Under the pieces are notes generated by a model. That model saw nothing but the letters and a program-made list of their open reading frames with translations, had not been told where the DNA came from and did not search any database. From Thermoplasmata archaeon (lineage in GTDB: Archaea > Thermoplasmatota > Thermoplasmata > Thermoplasmatales > Thermoplasmataceae): DNA of 14,226 nt. The number at the start of each line of letters is the position of its first letter. The first letter of the stretch is position 1. Both the position numbers and the translations under genes were made by a program. This document shows, piece after piece, positions 6,989 through 14,110 of the stretch. The stretch is from the NCBI GenBank assembly GCA_021826835.1, contig JAKAYH010000020.1, forward strand, positions 1 through 14,226. The letters are read 5' to 3'.

Positions 6989-8501
6989 AGTTGATGATAA
7001 AAATTTCAAGTCAAAGGAAGAATTTGATTCAAAATATGCATTGAGAGTTATGCTCATTCTTGCAGGGCTTGTCTTAATAGTTATGTATATTGAAGGAATG
7101 CTTACCCCATCGCTTCCAGCCATAGAGAAGCAATTTAATATTTCTGTTGCACAGGCTAGCCTCTTACTATCCACATACTTGGTGGGTGGTGTTGCGCTTA
7201 CCCCTGTTATTGGGAAGCTGGGTGATCTTTACGGCAAAAAGAAGATGCTCACAATTGTTCTTGTTATCTATTCAATATCAGTTTCAGTCACCGGTTTTTC
7301 CCCAACATATGATTTCATGATTGCGGCAAGGACAATCCAGGGAATCGGATTGACGATTATGCCCTTGGGTATGAGCCTTGTCAGAGAGGAATTTCCCAGA
7401 GAGATTGTTCCAAGGGCACAGGCCCTTATCAGTGCCATGTTTGGTGTTGGCTTTGCAATATCCCTTCCTCTTGGTTCACTAATTTCTAACGACTTCGGCT
7501 GGAGAATGACATACCACACGGCAATTCCCTTTATTTTGTTTCTTGCCATAATCACCTTCATCATGGTAAAAGAATCAAGATTCAGAAGACCTGAAGTGAA
7601 GATTGACTATATTGGTGCAACACTTCTGGCGCTTTCTCTGGGGGCTGTGGTATTCGCCCTCTCTGAAGGTCCATCATGGGGATGGTACTCAACATCAACT
7701 ATTGCCCTGCTCATGTTTGGATTGGCTCTCCTGTTTCCATTGTTAATGTATGAAAGACAGTATTCGCTCAATGGCGGAGAAGCGATAATTCACTTTAAAC
7801 TCCTCTCAATGAGAAATGTCATGGTAGCAAACATAATTCTATCTATATCAGGAATGGGAATGTTTTTGGCAATGCAGGCCTTAACATACAAATTTGAAAA
7901 CCCATCACCTGCAGGATTTAACTTATCCATACTTGGAACTGGCCTTTCTCTAGTTCCATTTGCATTGGGAGTTTTCTTCCTTGCAATAGTGACCGGAAAA
8001 ATAGTTTCCAGAACTGGAGTAAAACCGCTTGCAATTTTTGGAGCGGCTCTATCATCCATGGCTTTCCTGATAATGGCATATAGTGCAAGTTATGACCAGA
8101 TACTTCTCCTTGAGTTCTTTGTAGGAGGTGGGATATCTCTCATGAATGCATCATTGATAAACCTCATAGTTTTGACTGTGAACCCAAAGGATATGGGTCT
8201 CGCTACTGCCATGAATGGAACCTTCAGGAATGTTGGGAGTAGTATAGGTGCTCCAGTTGCAGGGTCAATAATGTCGACGATAACAGCGGTTTACCTTGTA
8301 GGCACTTATCATAATATACCTATATATGAACCGCTTCCCTCACCCACAGCTTATTTCACAGTATTCATCATATCTGCCGTTGCCTTTGCCCTTGCAGCTA
8401 TTCTTACTTTAACAGCAAATGAAGTTCTCGGTACGGGAAAGAAAGTAAGAAAGGTGAAAGAGGCGAGATTACTGGCAGCAAACCCCGAAAATGTTCATTA
8501 G
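6975..8501 (+). CDS. MFS multidrug efflux transporter, DHA2 (14-TM, EmrB/QacA-like) type
   Basis: The 508-residue membrane protein has about 14 hydrophobic helices, the DHA2 drug:proton antiporter layout. MFS motif A is at 80-91 (GKLGDLYGKKKM), between TM2 and TM3. The TM4 motif B arginine is in ARTIQGIG (R119). The TM5 antiporter motif C region is GVGFAISLPLGS (157-168). A central loop at 262-276 (YERQYSLNGGE) separates the halves. It starts at ATG 6975 with GGGAG upstream inside the MarR gene, so this internal gene uses a Shine-Dalgarno signal unlike its leaderless partner. Motifs and the MarR partner together point to export of toxic or amphipathic compounds from the cytoplasm driven by the proton gradient. 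The substrate is unknown. Length is normal for the family. Confidence 0.93.
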   Translation: MENNEVDDKNFKSKEEFDSKYALRVMLILAGLVLIVMYIEGMLTPSLPAIEKQFNISVAQASLLLSTYLVGGVALTPVIGKLGDLYGKKKMLTIVLVIYSISVSVTGFSPTYDFMIAARTIQGIGLTIMPLGMSLVREEFPREIVPRAQALISAMFGVGFAISLPLGSLISNDFGWRMTYHTAIPFILFLAIITFIMVKESRFRRPEVKIDYIGATLLALSLGAVVFALSEGPSWGWYSTSTIALLMFGLALLFPLLMYERQYSLNGGEAIIHFKLLSMRNVMVANIILSISGMGMFLAMQALTYKFENPSPAGFNLSILGTGLSLVPFALGVFFLAIVTGKIVSRTGVKPLAIFGAALSSMAFLIMAYSASYDQILLLEFFVGGGISLMNASLINLIVLTVNPKDMGLATAMNGTFRNVGSSIGAPVAGSIMSTITAVYLVGTYHNIPIYEPLPSPTAYFTVFIISAVAFALAAILTLTANEVLGTGKKVRKVKEARLLAANPENVH

Positions 8502-8530
8502 AGTAAAAATGAAACCAAAAAGGAAATGTG

Positions 8531-8541
8531 CAATTAGATAA
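8531..8541 (+). promoter_or_regulatory. Probable TATA box of the phosphoribosyltransferase gene
   Basis: CAATTAGATAA is centred about 23 nt upstream of the ATG at 8559, inside the 57-nt gap after the MFS gene. There is no Shine-Dalgarno sequence before the ATG, so a separate leaderless transcript is likely. Confidence 0.4.
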
Positions 8542-8558
8542 TCGGACTTCGGATTAAA

Positions 8559-9215
8559 ATGGAATTCAGGGCAAAACTGGTAACGTGGGATGAGATAGAA
8601 GACTGGTGCAAGAGCCTGTCAGATAAAATCATATCAGGAGAGATACCCGATGCAATTATTGGAATGTCCCGTGGAGGTCTGGTTCCTGCGAGGATTGTTT
8701 CCGATAAACTTCTCAGGAAGGAATTATATGCAGTCAAAACCGAGCATTGGGGACTGACAGCATCAAAGGACGGAATGGCAAAGCTGAAACAGGGACTTTC
8801 ATCTGATATAAGGGGCATGAATGTTTTGATCATTGACGATATAACTGATACCGGACAAAGTATGAAGGTAGCATTAGATTATGTTAAATCACAATCCCCT
8901 AAGAGCGTAAAGACAGCCGCAATGCTTCACATTTCCCATTCAGAATTTATTCCTGATTATTTTGCCAGAGAGATAAGTGACTCACAATGGACATGGTTCA
9001 TTTTCCCATGGAATGTCTTTGAGGATGTTATGAATTTGACGGGGAAAATCTTAAAGGAACCAATGACCCTGCTTCAAATTAAAAAGGAACTGGGAAAATC
9101 GTTCGAACTTGAAATAGATGAACCAAGACTCAAGACTATCCTAGAATATATGGAGAGATTGAAGAAAATAAAGTTAGATGGCAGTGGCAACTTTTCTCCG
9201 ATTGAAGCCTTATGA
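8559..9215 (+). CDS. Purine phosphoribosyltransferase (COG2236-like) with C-terminal extension
   Basis: This is a 218-residue type I PRTase. The PRPP-binding motif lies at 88-101 (NVLIIDDITDTGQS), with the acidic pair D93-D94 and the T-D-T-G-Q phosphate loop. The pyrophosphate loop is SRGG at 37-40. An aromatic stretch WTWFIFPW (144-151) matches the base-recognition region of archaeal hypoxanthine/xanthine/guanine PRTases. The enzyme would join a purine base to PRPP, giving the nucleotide and pyrophosphate, in cytosolic salvage. The exact base cannot be told. Residues 165-210 form an extra helical segment (LLQIKKELGK, then RLKTILEYMERLKK, then IKLDGSG) that resembles a winged-helix tail. The gene starts at ATG with a TATA-like box upstream. 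Its TGA overlaps the stop of the opposing carbamate kinase gene. Confidence 0.87.
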   Translation: MEFRAKLVTWDEIEDWCKSLSDKIISGEIPDAIIGMSRGGLVPARIVSDKLLRKELYAVKTEHWGLTASKDGMAKLKQGLSSDIRGMNVLIIDDITDTGQSMKVALDYVKSQSPKSVKTAAMLHISHSEFIPDYFAREISDSQWTWFIFPWNVFEDVMNLTGKILKEPMTLLQIKKELGKSFELEIDEPRLKTILEYMERLKKIKLDGSGNFSPIEAL

Positions 9216-10142
9216 TTTAACAAATCTGGTTCCGGATTTTCCTGTAAGAACGTTAAGGGCATCTGAGAGACTTCCAATTACCGCCTCTTTTCCTCCCTTT
9301 TCAATGAATCTGAGAGCTGCTCTGACCTTGGGTTCCATGCTTCCCTTTCCGAAGAATCCCTTTGACAGATAATCCTTTCCCTCTTCCATTGTGATTTGAG
9401 ATAATGCTTTCTGGTCGGGCTTTCCGAAATTAATAAAGACATTTTTCACATCCGTTAATATTGCAAGTTTATCCGCTTCTATTGAACTTGCAAGAACAGA
9501 TGATGCCAGATCTTTGTCAATAACTGCCTCTACTCCAAGGAGTGTTTTGTCTTTCCTGATCACTGGAATCCCCCCACCGCCTGTGCATATGGGAAGGAAC
9601 CCTGATCTCAATTGTGATAATATTGCATTTCTTTCAACAATTTCCATCGGAAATGGTGATGGAACAACCCGTCTCCATCCCTTCTCGGTTTTTGCCATTT
9701 TCCAGCCGTTATTATTCACTAATTCTCTTGCCTTTTCGTCTGAAAATACAGCCCCAACTGGTTTTGTGGGTTCCAGAAATGCTTTATCCTCAGGATCGAC
9801 AATTGATCTTGTTACGGTAACAACAGCCTCTTTTGAAATTCCCTTATAGTTCCTTACCATTTCATAGGCCTCTAACATTATCTGCCCTATGAGGCCCTGA
9901 GACATTGCTCCACAAGTGTCAAGTGGCATTGGCGGCGGTAAACTATCTGAAATCTGGTTTCTCAAAAGAATATCACCAACTTGTGGCCCGTTTCCATGTG
10001 TTATTACAACATCCTCCATGGATATTATTTTCCAAATTGCGTCAAATGCTCTGTAAGCGCGTTTAACCTGTGTTGCATAATCTCTGCTATCTGTTGTTTC
10101 CAAAAGGGCGTTTCCACCAAATGCTATAACGATTTTAACCAA
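9210..10142 (-). CDS. arcC: Carbamate kinase
   Basis: Carbamate kinase catalyses carbamoyl phosphate + ADP = ATP + carbamate, which decays to NH3 and CO2. It is the energy-yielding end of arginine or citrulline breakdown. In some archaea it is discussed as a carbamoyl phosphate source. Counting from TTG 10142, the protein has 310 residues, the family's usual size. It opens with (M)VKIVIAFGGNALL. Family signatures follow: THGNGPQVG (48-56), KGWRRVVPSPFP (154-165), TGGGGIPVI (187-195), EAVIDKDLAS (205-214) and AILTDV (227-232). An ATG at 10172 would add ten residues (MLLVALPGEL) not expected in the family. GGTGA lies just before the TTG, so I prefer the TTG. I see no arcA/arcB or other arginine deiminase gene nearby, and the neighbours do not share its pathway. 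Confidence 0.93.
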   Translation of the reverse strand: MVKIVIAFGGNALLETTDSRDYATQVKRAYRAFDAIWKIISMEDVVITHGNGPQVGDILLRNQISDSLPPPMPLDTCGAMSQGLIGQIMLEAYEMVRNYKGISKEAVVTVTRSIVDPEDKAFLEPTKPVGAVFSDEKARELVNNNGWKMAKTEKGWRRVVPSPFPMEIVERNAILSQLRSGFLPICTGGGGIPVIRKDKTLLGVEAVIDKDLASSVLASSIEADKLAILTDVKNVFINFGKPDQKALSQITMEEGKDYLSKGFFGKGSMEPKVRAALRFIEKGGKEAVIGSLSDALNVLTGKSGTRFVKS

Positions 10143-10172
10143 TAATTCACCTGGAAGTGCTACTAATAGCAT

Positions 10173-10200
10173 TTTTTTATATGAATCTTCTTATATCCCG
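10173..10200 (-). promoter_or_regulatory. Promoter region of carbamate kinase with two possible TATA boxes
   Basis: On the minus strand two boxes precede the gene. GATATAAGAA lies about 23 nt before ATG 10172 and would give a leaderless mRNA. ATATAAAAAA lies just before ATG 10172 and would start transcription near 10153, giving a short leader that holds GGTGA before TTG 10142. The two boxes match the two candidate starts. Confidence 0.45.
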
Positions 10201-10228
10201 TAGAGAAGTTGATTTTTCGTTTATTCTA

Positions 10229-10603
10229 CTATAGAATTTTTTTAAGAAGATTGGCATAGCTGTTATATGCAGAAATACCCTTTTCTGTTATCTGTGCCAT
10301 CAATCTTGGACCGGTTAAGCTGAATGCATAAAATGTTTTTATGAGTCCTTTCTCCTGAAGTTTTTCCAAATGATTGCTCATACTCCCTTTTCCCGATGAT
10401 GTTATTTTTGACAACTCACTGAAACTCAACTGCTTGTTATGAACAAGCGAAATCAATATTATTAATCTAATAGATGATTTCAATAATGGCTCCTGAAGTT
10501 GCTCTGAAAGCTCAGATATGATGTTATTTAATTCGTCAGTATCAATGGAAGGTGCTGAATCCCCCTTTGAAGAATTATTTGGATCTCCTCCATACTCAGG
10601 CAT
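10229..10603 (-). CDS. Winged-helix transcriptional regulator, last gene of the ABC operon
   Basis: I choose ATG 10603. It lies one base after the TGA of the preceding gene and has GGGGGA a few bases upstream. An in-frame ATG at 10666 would overlap that gene by over 60 nt. The 124-residue protein has a flexible, Gly/Ser/Asp-rich N-terminus (1-20), a helix (23-40) and a winged helix at 43-110. Within the winged helix, LSFSELSKITSSGKGSMSNH covers helix 2 and the recognition helix, LEKLQEKGLIKTFY leads into the wing, and LTGPRLMAQITEKG forms the wing and next helix. This fits the ArsR/MarR-like HTH_34 type that dimerises and senses a small ligand. As the distal gene of the operon it is the obvious candidate to regulate the exporter. 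Target and ligand are unknown. Confidence 0.85.
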   Translation of the reverse strand: MPEYGGDPNNSSKGDSAPSIDTDELNNIISELSEQLQEPLLKSSIRLIILISLVHNKQLSFSELSKITSSGKGSMSNHLEKLQEKGLIKTFYAFSLTGPRLMAQITEKGISAYNSYANLLKKIL

Positions 10604-10604
10604 T

Positions 10605-11270
10605 TCATTCCCCCAAAAATTTTTTGCTTGAGTATATTGCATAGAGTGCTGAGAAGTACCATCCAATTATTGCAGGAAGCCATGATAGGGAAAAATCCAG
10701 CTCAGATTTTCCCACAAAGATACTGAGGAGGGATAGGATTATACTCAAAACAAATGACATTAATGATACCATACCCTCAACTGGTATCTTCTCAAATGTC
10801 ATCATAAGGTTCTTGAGTTGATAAATTGACATGAATATTAAAAAACTATAGAAAATGAGGGACTCAAATATATTATTTATTCCGTAGAAAGAGATGATTA
10901 ATATGATAACAATAAACATAATGATTGACAAAGAACTGAAAAATTTTCTTTCAAAAGAATCCTTTCGCTTTCCAACTAGAATTGATTTGAATCCTATTAT
11001 CTGTATAGCTCTTCTGAAAATTCTTCCAGTTATCCAAAATGCAAGAAAGAATACGGTAAGATATGCAGTAAGGAGAATGTAAGGAACATACGAGACAATT
11101 GAAGGATAATATGACAGATAAGGAAGAAAAACAAATAGAGTGATGGCAGTTGCCCATACTGCGTAATATGATCCGTACGCTTTCCTAAAGATATAAAAAT
11201 CAAATTTGAGTGCTTTTTTTGCAACTCCGGTTAAATCTGCAATATCGTTTTCAGAAAGGCCATGGGTCAT
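10605..11270 (-). CDS. Unassigned six-TM membrane protein of the ABC operon
   Basis: This 221-residue protein has a soluble N-terminus of about 35 residues (helical, KKALKFDFYIFRKAYGS) and about six membrane helices near 36-52, 61-81, 112-129, 134-150, 166-187 and 195-213. It ends in a short basic/acidic tail (SSKKFLGE). I recognise no conserved domain. Its ATGA start overlaps the stop of the ABC-2 permease by 4 nt, and GGGGAG lies just upstream, so it is translated together with the exporter. The downstream regulator starts one base after its stop. Position and topology suggest a second permease half or an accessory subunit, but no motif proves this. It could also be an unrelated membrane protein carried in the operon. 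Confidence 0.8.
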   Translation of the reverse strand: MTHGLSENDIADLTGVAKKALKFDFYIFRKAYGSYYAVWATAITLFVFLPYLSYYPSIVSYVPYILLTAYLTVFFLAFWITGRIFRRAIQIIGFKSILVGKRKDSFERKFFSSLSIIMFIVIILIISFYGINNIFESLIFYSFLIFMSIYQLKNLMMTFEKIPVEGMVSLMSFVLSIILSLLSIFVGKSELDFSLSWLPAIIGWYFSALYAIYSSKKFLGE

Positions 11271-12073
11271 ACCTGTCTCCCCTCCTCAATGGATTTGGGT
11301 TTTATTCTTCTGATGAGCAAAAACGAGCAAGCCATGAGGATTAATATCCATATTGTCAGAATAACCATCTGAATTTCCGGATTGATATGAATTCCGTTGT
11401 TTAATGGTTCTAGTGTTAAGGGAACGCGATGCCCGTAATAACTCCATACAAAGATATCTGAAATGTCTGTAAAAGGACTTCCATATATAATATACGAAGG
11501 AAGACCTACGTTAAACTGTGTGAATCCAAAGAGATAGGTGAGTATCATTGGAATAAAAGAAGCGAATGATACGTTTCTCAGACCAAGATAATTATTGAAA
11601 ACAACTATTATTATGGATGCAAGGAGAAACATGAATACCCCTGCGGCAATTCCGGCCAAAATAGAAATGTAAGGAAGGCTTGGTGTGAGTAAATACCCGC
11701 TCGTATAGCTGAACAGGACGAATGTCATTGTGAGCATGATTCCTGATAGAACGCCCCCAATTATTCCGGTGCTCAGCATAAAACCAGATATATATCCAGA
11801 TGGTTTAAGAGTTGTAAATCTGAAAGCATACGCCAAAGAGCTGTTTCCATAATAGATAGAATATGAAATTGATGTGGCCATGGTGCTTGCTGAAATTAAT
11901 CCTATGAGACCAAACCATATGGCTGCATTCAATTTGAAGTAAATCTCCTGATTGGGAAAATCTGAGGTGAAAACAAATGCTCCCATGAATATCCAGAATA
12001 GCATGAATAAGACCCCCCAGCCCCATAGATTTGGGTTTTTTAGCATGGATTTAAGAAAATATTTACCAATCAT
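11267..12073 (-). CDS. ABC-2 type transporter permease
   Basis: This 268-residue integral membrane protein has about six helices (near 18-36, 50-72, 97-122, 134-159, 168-187 and 235-254). It has a cytoplasmic N-terminus (MIGKYFLKSMLKNPNLW) and a basic C-terminal tail (RRIKPKSIEEGRQV). The N-terminal amphipathic stretch 'K.FLKSMLKNPNLWGWG' before TM1 is typical of ABC-2 exporters. The gene starts in a TAATG junction: its ATG shares one base with the stop of the ATPase gene, and GAGGTGA lies a few bases upstream. Tight coupling to the ATPase strongly supports one exporter complex. Such systems export antibiotics, lipids or glycan precursors. The substrate cannot be read from this sequence. Confidence 0.85.
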   Translation of the reverse strand: MIGKYFLKSMLKNPNLWGWGVLFMLFWIFMGAFVFTSDFPNQEIYFKLNAAIWFGLIGLISASTMATSISYSIYYGNSSLAYAFRFTTLKPSGYISGFMLSTGIIGGVLSGIMLTMTFVLFSYTSGYLLTPSLPYISILAGIAAGVFMFLLASIIIVVFNNYLGLRNVSFASFIPMILTYLFGFTQFNVGLPSYIIYGSPFTDISDIFVWSYYGHRVPLTLEPLNNGIHINPEIQMVILTIWILILMACSFLLIRRIKPKSIEEGRQV

Positions 12074-12858
12074 TATGTCACCTCGTTGAGAAGAGAGTTG
12101 AAATTTCTTGCCGCAGAAATTGATACTTCTCCCTGGTCTCTTGAAATTGAAAAGGTGCCAAATCCAGTTTCCATGACAGATATATTGTTTGGTACCACGC
12201 CTTTATTGATAAAGAGATTTTTTACCTCGCTTGCCTCAAATTTTCCGAAAAGCCTCCCATCTATGATGAAATAGAGACCCCAGCCCTTTAATTTAGTTAG
12301 AACATCAAATTCATGTGTATTCATAACTATCTCCGCCGGATGCTTAATGAGCATATCTGTCAGCTTTATTCTTCTCCTAAGATCGATGCTTTCAAAGGGC
12401 TCATCCAACAAGATAAGTTTGGAACTGCTGGAAAGTGACATAAGATTACAAATCATCTTCTGCTGACCTGTGCTTAGCTCATAGAGCATTTTTTCAAGCG
12501 TATCAGAAAGATCCATTTCCTCTATGAAACCAAGAATTTCTTCTGGATCCTGCATTTTGAGTTCTGAATACAATCTGATTGTATCTGCAGTATTCATCCT
12601 TAAGAGTCGGTATACATCTAGCAGATTCGTAGAAATTCTCAATTCATTTATTATTGTGGTTAGATTTCGACCGAAAACAGTGATATTTCCTGAATACACA
12701 TTAGTTAACCCTGTAATTGCCTTTAGCAGTGTGGTCTTTCCGGAACCATTAGGTCCAACTATCGCAACCTTTTCCCCATTCACTGAAATTGAAACATCGT
12801 TCAATGCCTGTTTCCTGCTCTTTCCATAACGAACATTAATATTGTGAACTTCAAGCAT
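12073..12858 (-). CDS. ABC transporter ATP-binding protein (first gene of the operon)
   Basis: I choose ATG 12858 (MLEVHNINVRYGKSRKQAL). It fits the usual ABC start and lies about 25 nt downstream of GTATATATCC, giving a leaderless mRNA. An upstream TTG in the same frame (12903) would add 15 unusual residues. The 261-residue protein has Walker A GPNGSGKTT (35-43), signature LSTGQQ (129-134), Walker B KLILLDEP (147-154) with E153, and the H-loop histidine at 182 (MNTHEF). The Q-loop position, normally glutamine before the helical subdomain, reads STNLLDVY, so the usual Q is not visible. It powers the ABC-2 permease encoded next. A C-terminal extension of about 50 residues follows the nucleotide-binding core. 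Confidence 0.92.
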   Translation of the reverse strand: MLEVHNINVRYGKSRKQALNDVSISVNGEKVAIVGPNGSGKTTLLKAITGLTNVYSGNITVFGRNLTTIINELRISTNLLDVYRLLRMNTADTIRLYSELKMQDPEEILGFIEEMDLSDTLEKMLYELSTGQQKMICNLMSLSSSSKLILLDEPFESIDLRRRIKLTDMLIKHPAEIVMNTHEFDVLTKLKGWGLYFIIDGRLFGKFEASEVKNLFINKGVVPNNISVMETGFGTFSISRDQGEVSISAARNFNSLLNEVT

Positions 12859-12877
12859 TATGATACATAATTCATAT

Positions 12878-12888
12878 GGATATATACC
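12878..12888 (-). promoter_or_regulatory. TATA box of the ABC exporter operon
   Basis: The minus strand reads GGGTATATATCC, centred about 25 nt before ATG 12858. This is a strong archaeal TATA box with leaderless spacing, and it would drive all four operon genes. Confidence 0.6.
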
Positions 12889-12896
12889 CGTAATAG

Positions 12897-12913
12897 AGTT
12901 CAAAAATTGAACT
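12897..12913. promoter_or_regulatory. Perfect inverted repeat between divergent genes, candidate operator
   Basis: AGTTCAA-AAA-TTGAACT has 7-bp arms around a 3-nt centre. It lies about 15 nt upstream of the ABC operon TATA box and before the TATA box of the zinc-ribbon gene. A dimeric winged-helix protein such as the one ending the ABC operon could bind it. That link is inferred. Confidence 0.5.
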
Positions 12914-12940
12914 GTTCATATCACTGCATGGAGTTTCAAA

Positions 12941-12950
12941 AGAAATATAT
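12941..12950 (+). promoter_or_regulatory. TATA box of the zinc-ribbon gene
   Basis: AGAAATATAT is centred about 26 nt upstream of ATG 12973, which is one reason to choose that start over the earlier in-frame ATG and TTG codons. Confidence 0.5.
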
Positions 12951-12972
12951 GAAATCGTGTGATCAATTTGGT

Positions 12973-13230
12973 ATGAAGAAAATTCACATATGGCTGGTTA
13001 AGTGTACAAAATGCGGTTATGAATTCGAACATATCTTCCACGCATCAGATATTCTTCGTCCTCATATGTTCAATGAACTGAGATTCAAATGTATAAAATG
13101 TGGCAAAAGCGCATTTGATCCAGTAAGATCGCTTGGAACTTATGACAGGGATGAGTTTATCAGGGAACATCCCGACATTGATATTAATTCGATTCAGGAT
13201 TTCAGTAATGATCCATCTGCAGAAGCTTGA
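12973..13230 (+). CDS. Small zinc-ribbon protein
   Basis: Starting at ATG 12973 the protein has 85 residues (MKKIHIWLVKCTKCGYEF). Two CxxC knuckles, C11-x2-C14 (KCTKCGY) and C40-x2-C43 (KCIKCGK), can bind one zinc ion as a rubredoxin-like ribbon. The sequence between them (EHIFHASDILRPHMFNEL) and the acidic C-terminus (about 57-85, rich in D, E and S) show no catalytic motif. In-frame starts at ATG 12928 and TTG 12907 are possible. They would add 15 or 22 residues, including two extra Cys for the TTG. I prefer 12973 because of its well-placed TATA box. The gene is divergent from the ABC operon and shares its intergenic palindrome, so they may be co-regulated. A nucleic-acid-binding or regulatory role is likely for this fold but not shown. 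Confidence 0.75.
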   Translation: MKKIHIWLVKCTKCGYEFEHIFHASDILRPHMFNELRFKCIKCGKSAFDPVRSLGTYDRDEFIREHPDIDINSIQDFSNDPSAEA

Positions 13231-13285
13231 ATTTTATGGTTCTCACAAAAAAATAACCTTTTTAGCATTACTTTTTAAGCCAAGT

Positions 13286-13320
13286 ACTTAAATAGGCATG
13301 GGTAATTTATATTCGGTGGA
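13286..13320 (+). promoter_or_regulatory. TATA box and Shine-Dalgarno of the DUF981-like gene
   Basis: ACTTAAATAGG is centred about 25 nt upstream of GGTGG (13316-13320). Transcription would start near 13316, giving a leader of only about ten bases with a ribosome-binding site in front of ATG 13326. This gene therefore uses a short leader, unlike most neighbours. Confidence 0.5.
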
Positions 13321-13325
13321 AAAAA

Positions 13326-13982
13326 ATGGCATTTATTGATGACCTAGCCTTTGAATTGTTTACGCTTGTCTTTGCCGGAGTGATTTTGCTGTACATGACA
13401 CTTGGAGTGTATTATGATTACAGCAAAAAGGGAGAGAGAAATCTTGAGGAGCATATGCTTAGCGGAGTTGGACCATTAGCTGTTGTGGGAATTGTAATGA
13501 TTTTGATGGGTCTTTACAGCGAGATGACATGGCCCCTGAGCCTTGGAAGTGCAGTTCCTGCAGCGGTTGAGGCAAAATTCCAGAGTTATAATATACTCTT
13601 TTATGACCCTTACATGTTTGCTGGTATAGTAATAATTTCCTATGTCATTTCAGTTAAACTGAAATATAAACTGCAGTATGTGGGAATTCTAGCATTATTT
13701 GCTGGGATTTTTGCAATTGACTATGGGTATCAGGGATATCTCCTTAACATGACCTCTGAGCCTTTGGGAATGCTTTTGATGTATATTGCATTCGGAGCAG
13801 TTGGAATATTGTCATTCCCAGTGACATTAATTGTTGATACTGTTCCGGGAAGCAAGGAAAAGATTTGGAAAGGCTGGATGATATTACTCGTGCTGTTTTG
13901 GATCGCACTGCTTGGTGCAATAGTAGCAACTGCGTATATAGGTCTGAGCGCTATTCCACAGCATTTGCTAACAGCACCGTAA
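13326..13982 (+). CDS. DUF981-like multi-spanning membrane protein
   Basis: This 218-residue integral membrane protein has about six or seven helices near 8-30, 45-67, 96-112, 117-135, 147-171 and 183-207. Conserved-looking polar residues sit in or beside membrane segments: D31/Y32 after TM1, the 'GLYSEMTWPL' turn (62-71), 'YDPYMFAG' (93-100) and 'AIDYGYQGYL' (130-139). Overall order and size match my memory of the archaeal DUF981 family, whose function is unknown. It starts at ATG with GGTGG six bases upstream. An oligo-T terminator follows the TAA, so it is probably transcribed alone. The DxY/E-containing membrane turns could bind a ligand or metal, but that is speculation. Confidence 0.7.
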   Translation: MAFIDDLAFELFTLVFAGVILLYMTLGVYYDYSKKGERNLEEHMLSGVGPLAVVGIVMILMGLYSEMTWPLSLGSAVPAAVEAKFQSYNILFYDPYMFAGIVIISYVISVKLKYKLQYVGILALFAGIFAIDYGYQGYLLNMTSEPLGMLLMYIAFGAVGILSFPVTLIVDTVPGSKEKIWKGWMILLVLFWIALLGAIVATAYIGLSAIPQHLLTAP

Positions 13983-13983
13983 A

Positions 13984-14013
13984 ATTTTTTAATTCCAATA
14001 TTTAATTTTTTTT
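13984..14013 (+). terminator. Oligo-T terminator region after the DUF981-like gene
   Basis: Two T-runs, ATTTTTTAATT and AATTTTTTTTCC, directly follow the TAA stop. Repeated T-tracts are the normal archaeal termination signal. Confidence 0.6.
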
Positions 14014-14110
14014 CCATTTCATTTGCTTTGTAGCGTTTTCTGGCTCCATAAAATAGATTAACCGAGGAGCATATCTCACTGCATCTTTAGTTTAGAGGGG
14101 GGCGGTGTAA

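Noticed and set aside
12878..12888. One near-palindromic TATA box driving both divergent genes
   Set aside because: GGATATATACC is not fully symmetric, and the zinc-ribbon gene has a better box at 12941-12950. TTG 12907 would be needed as its start.
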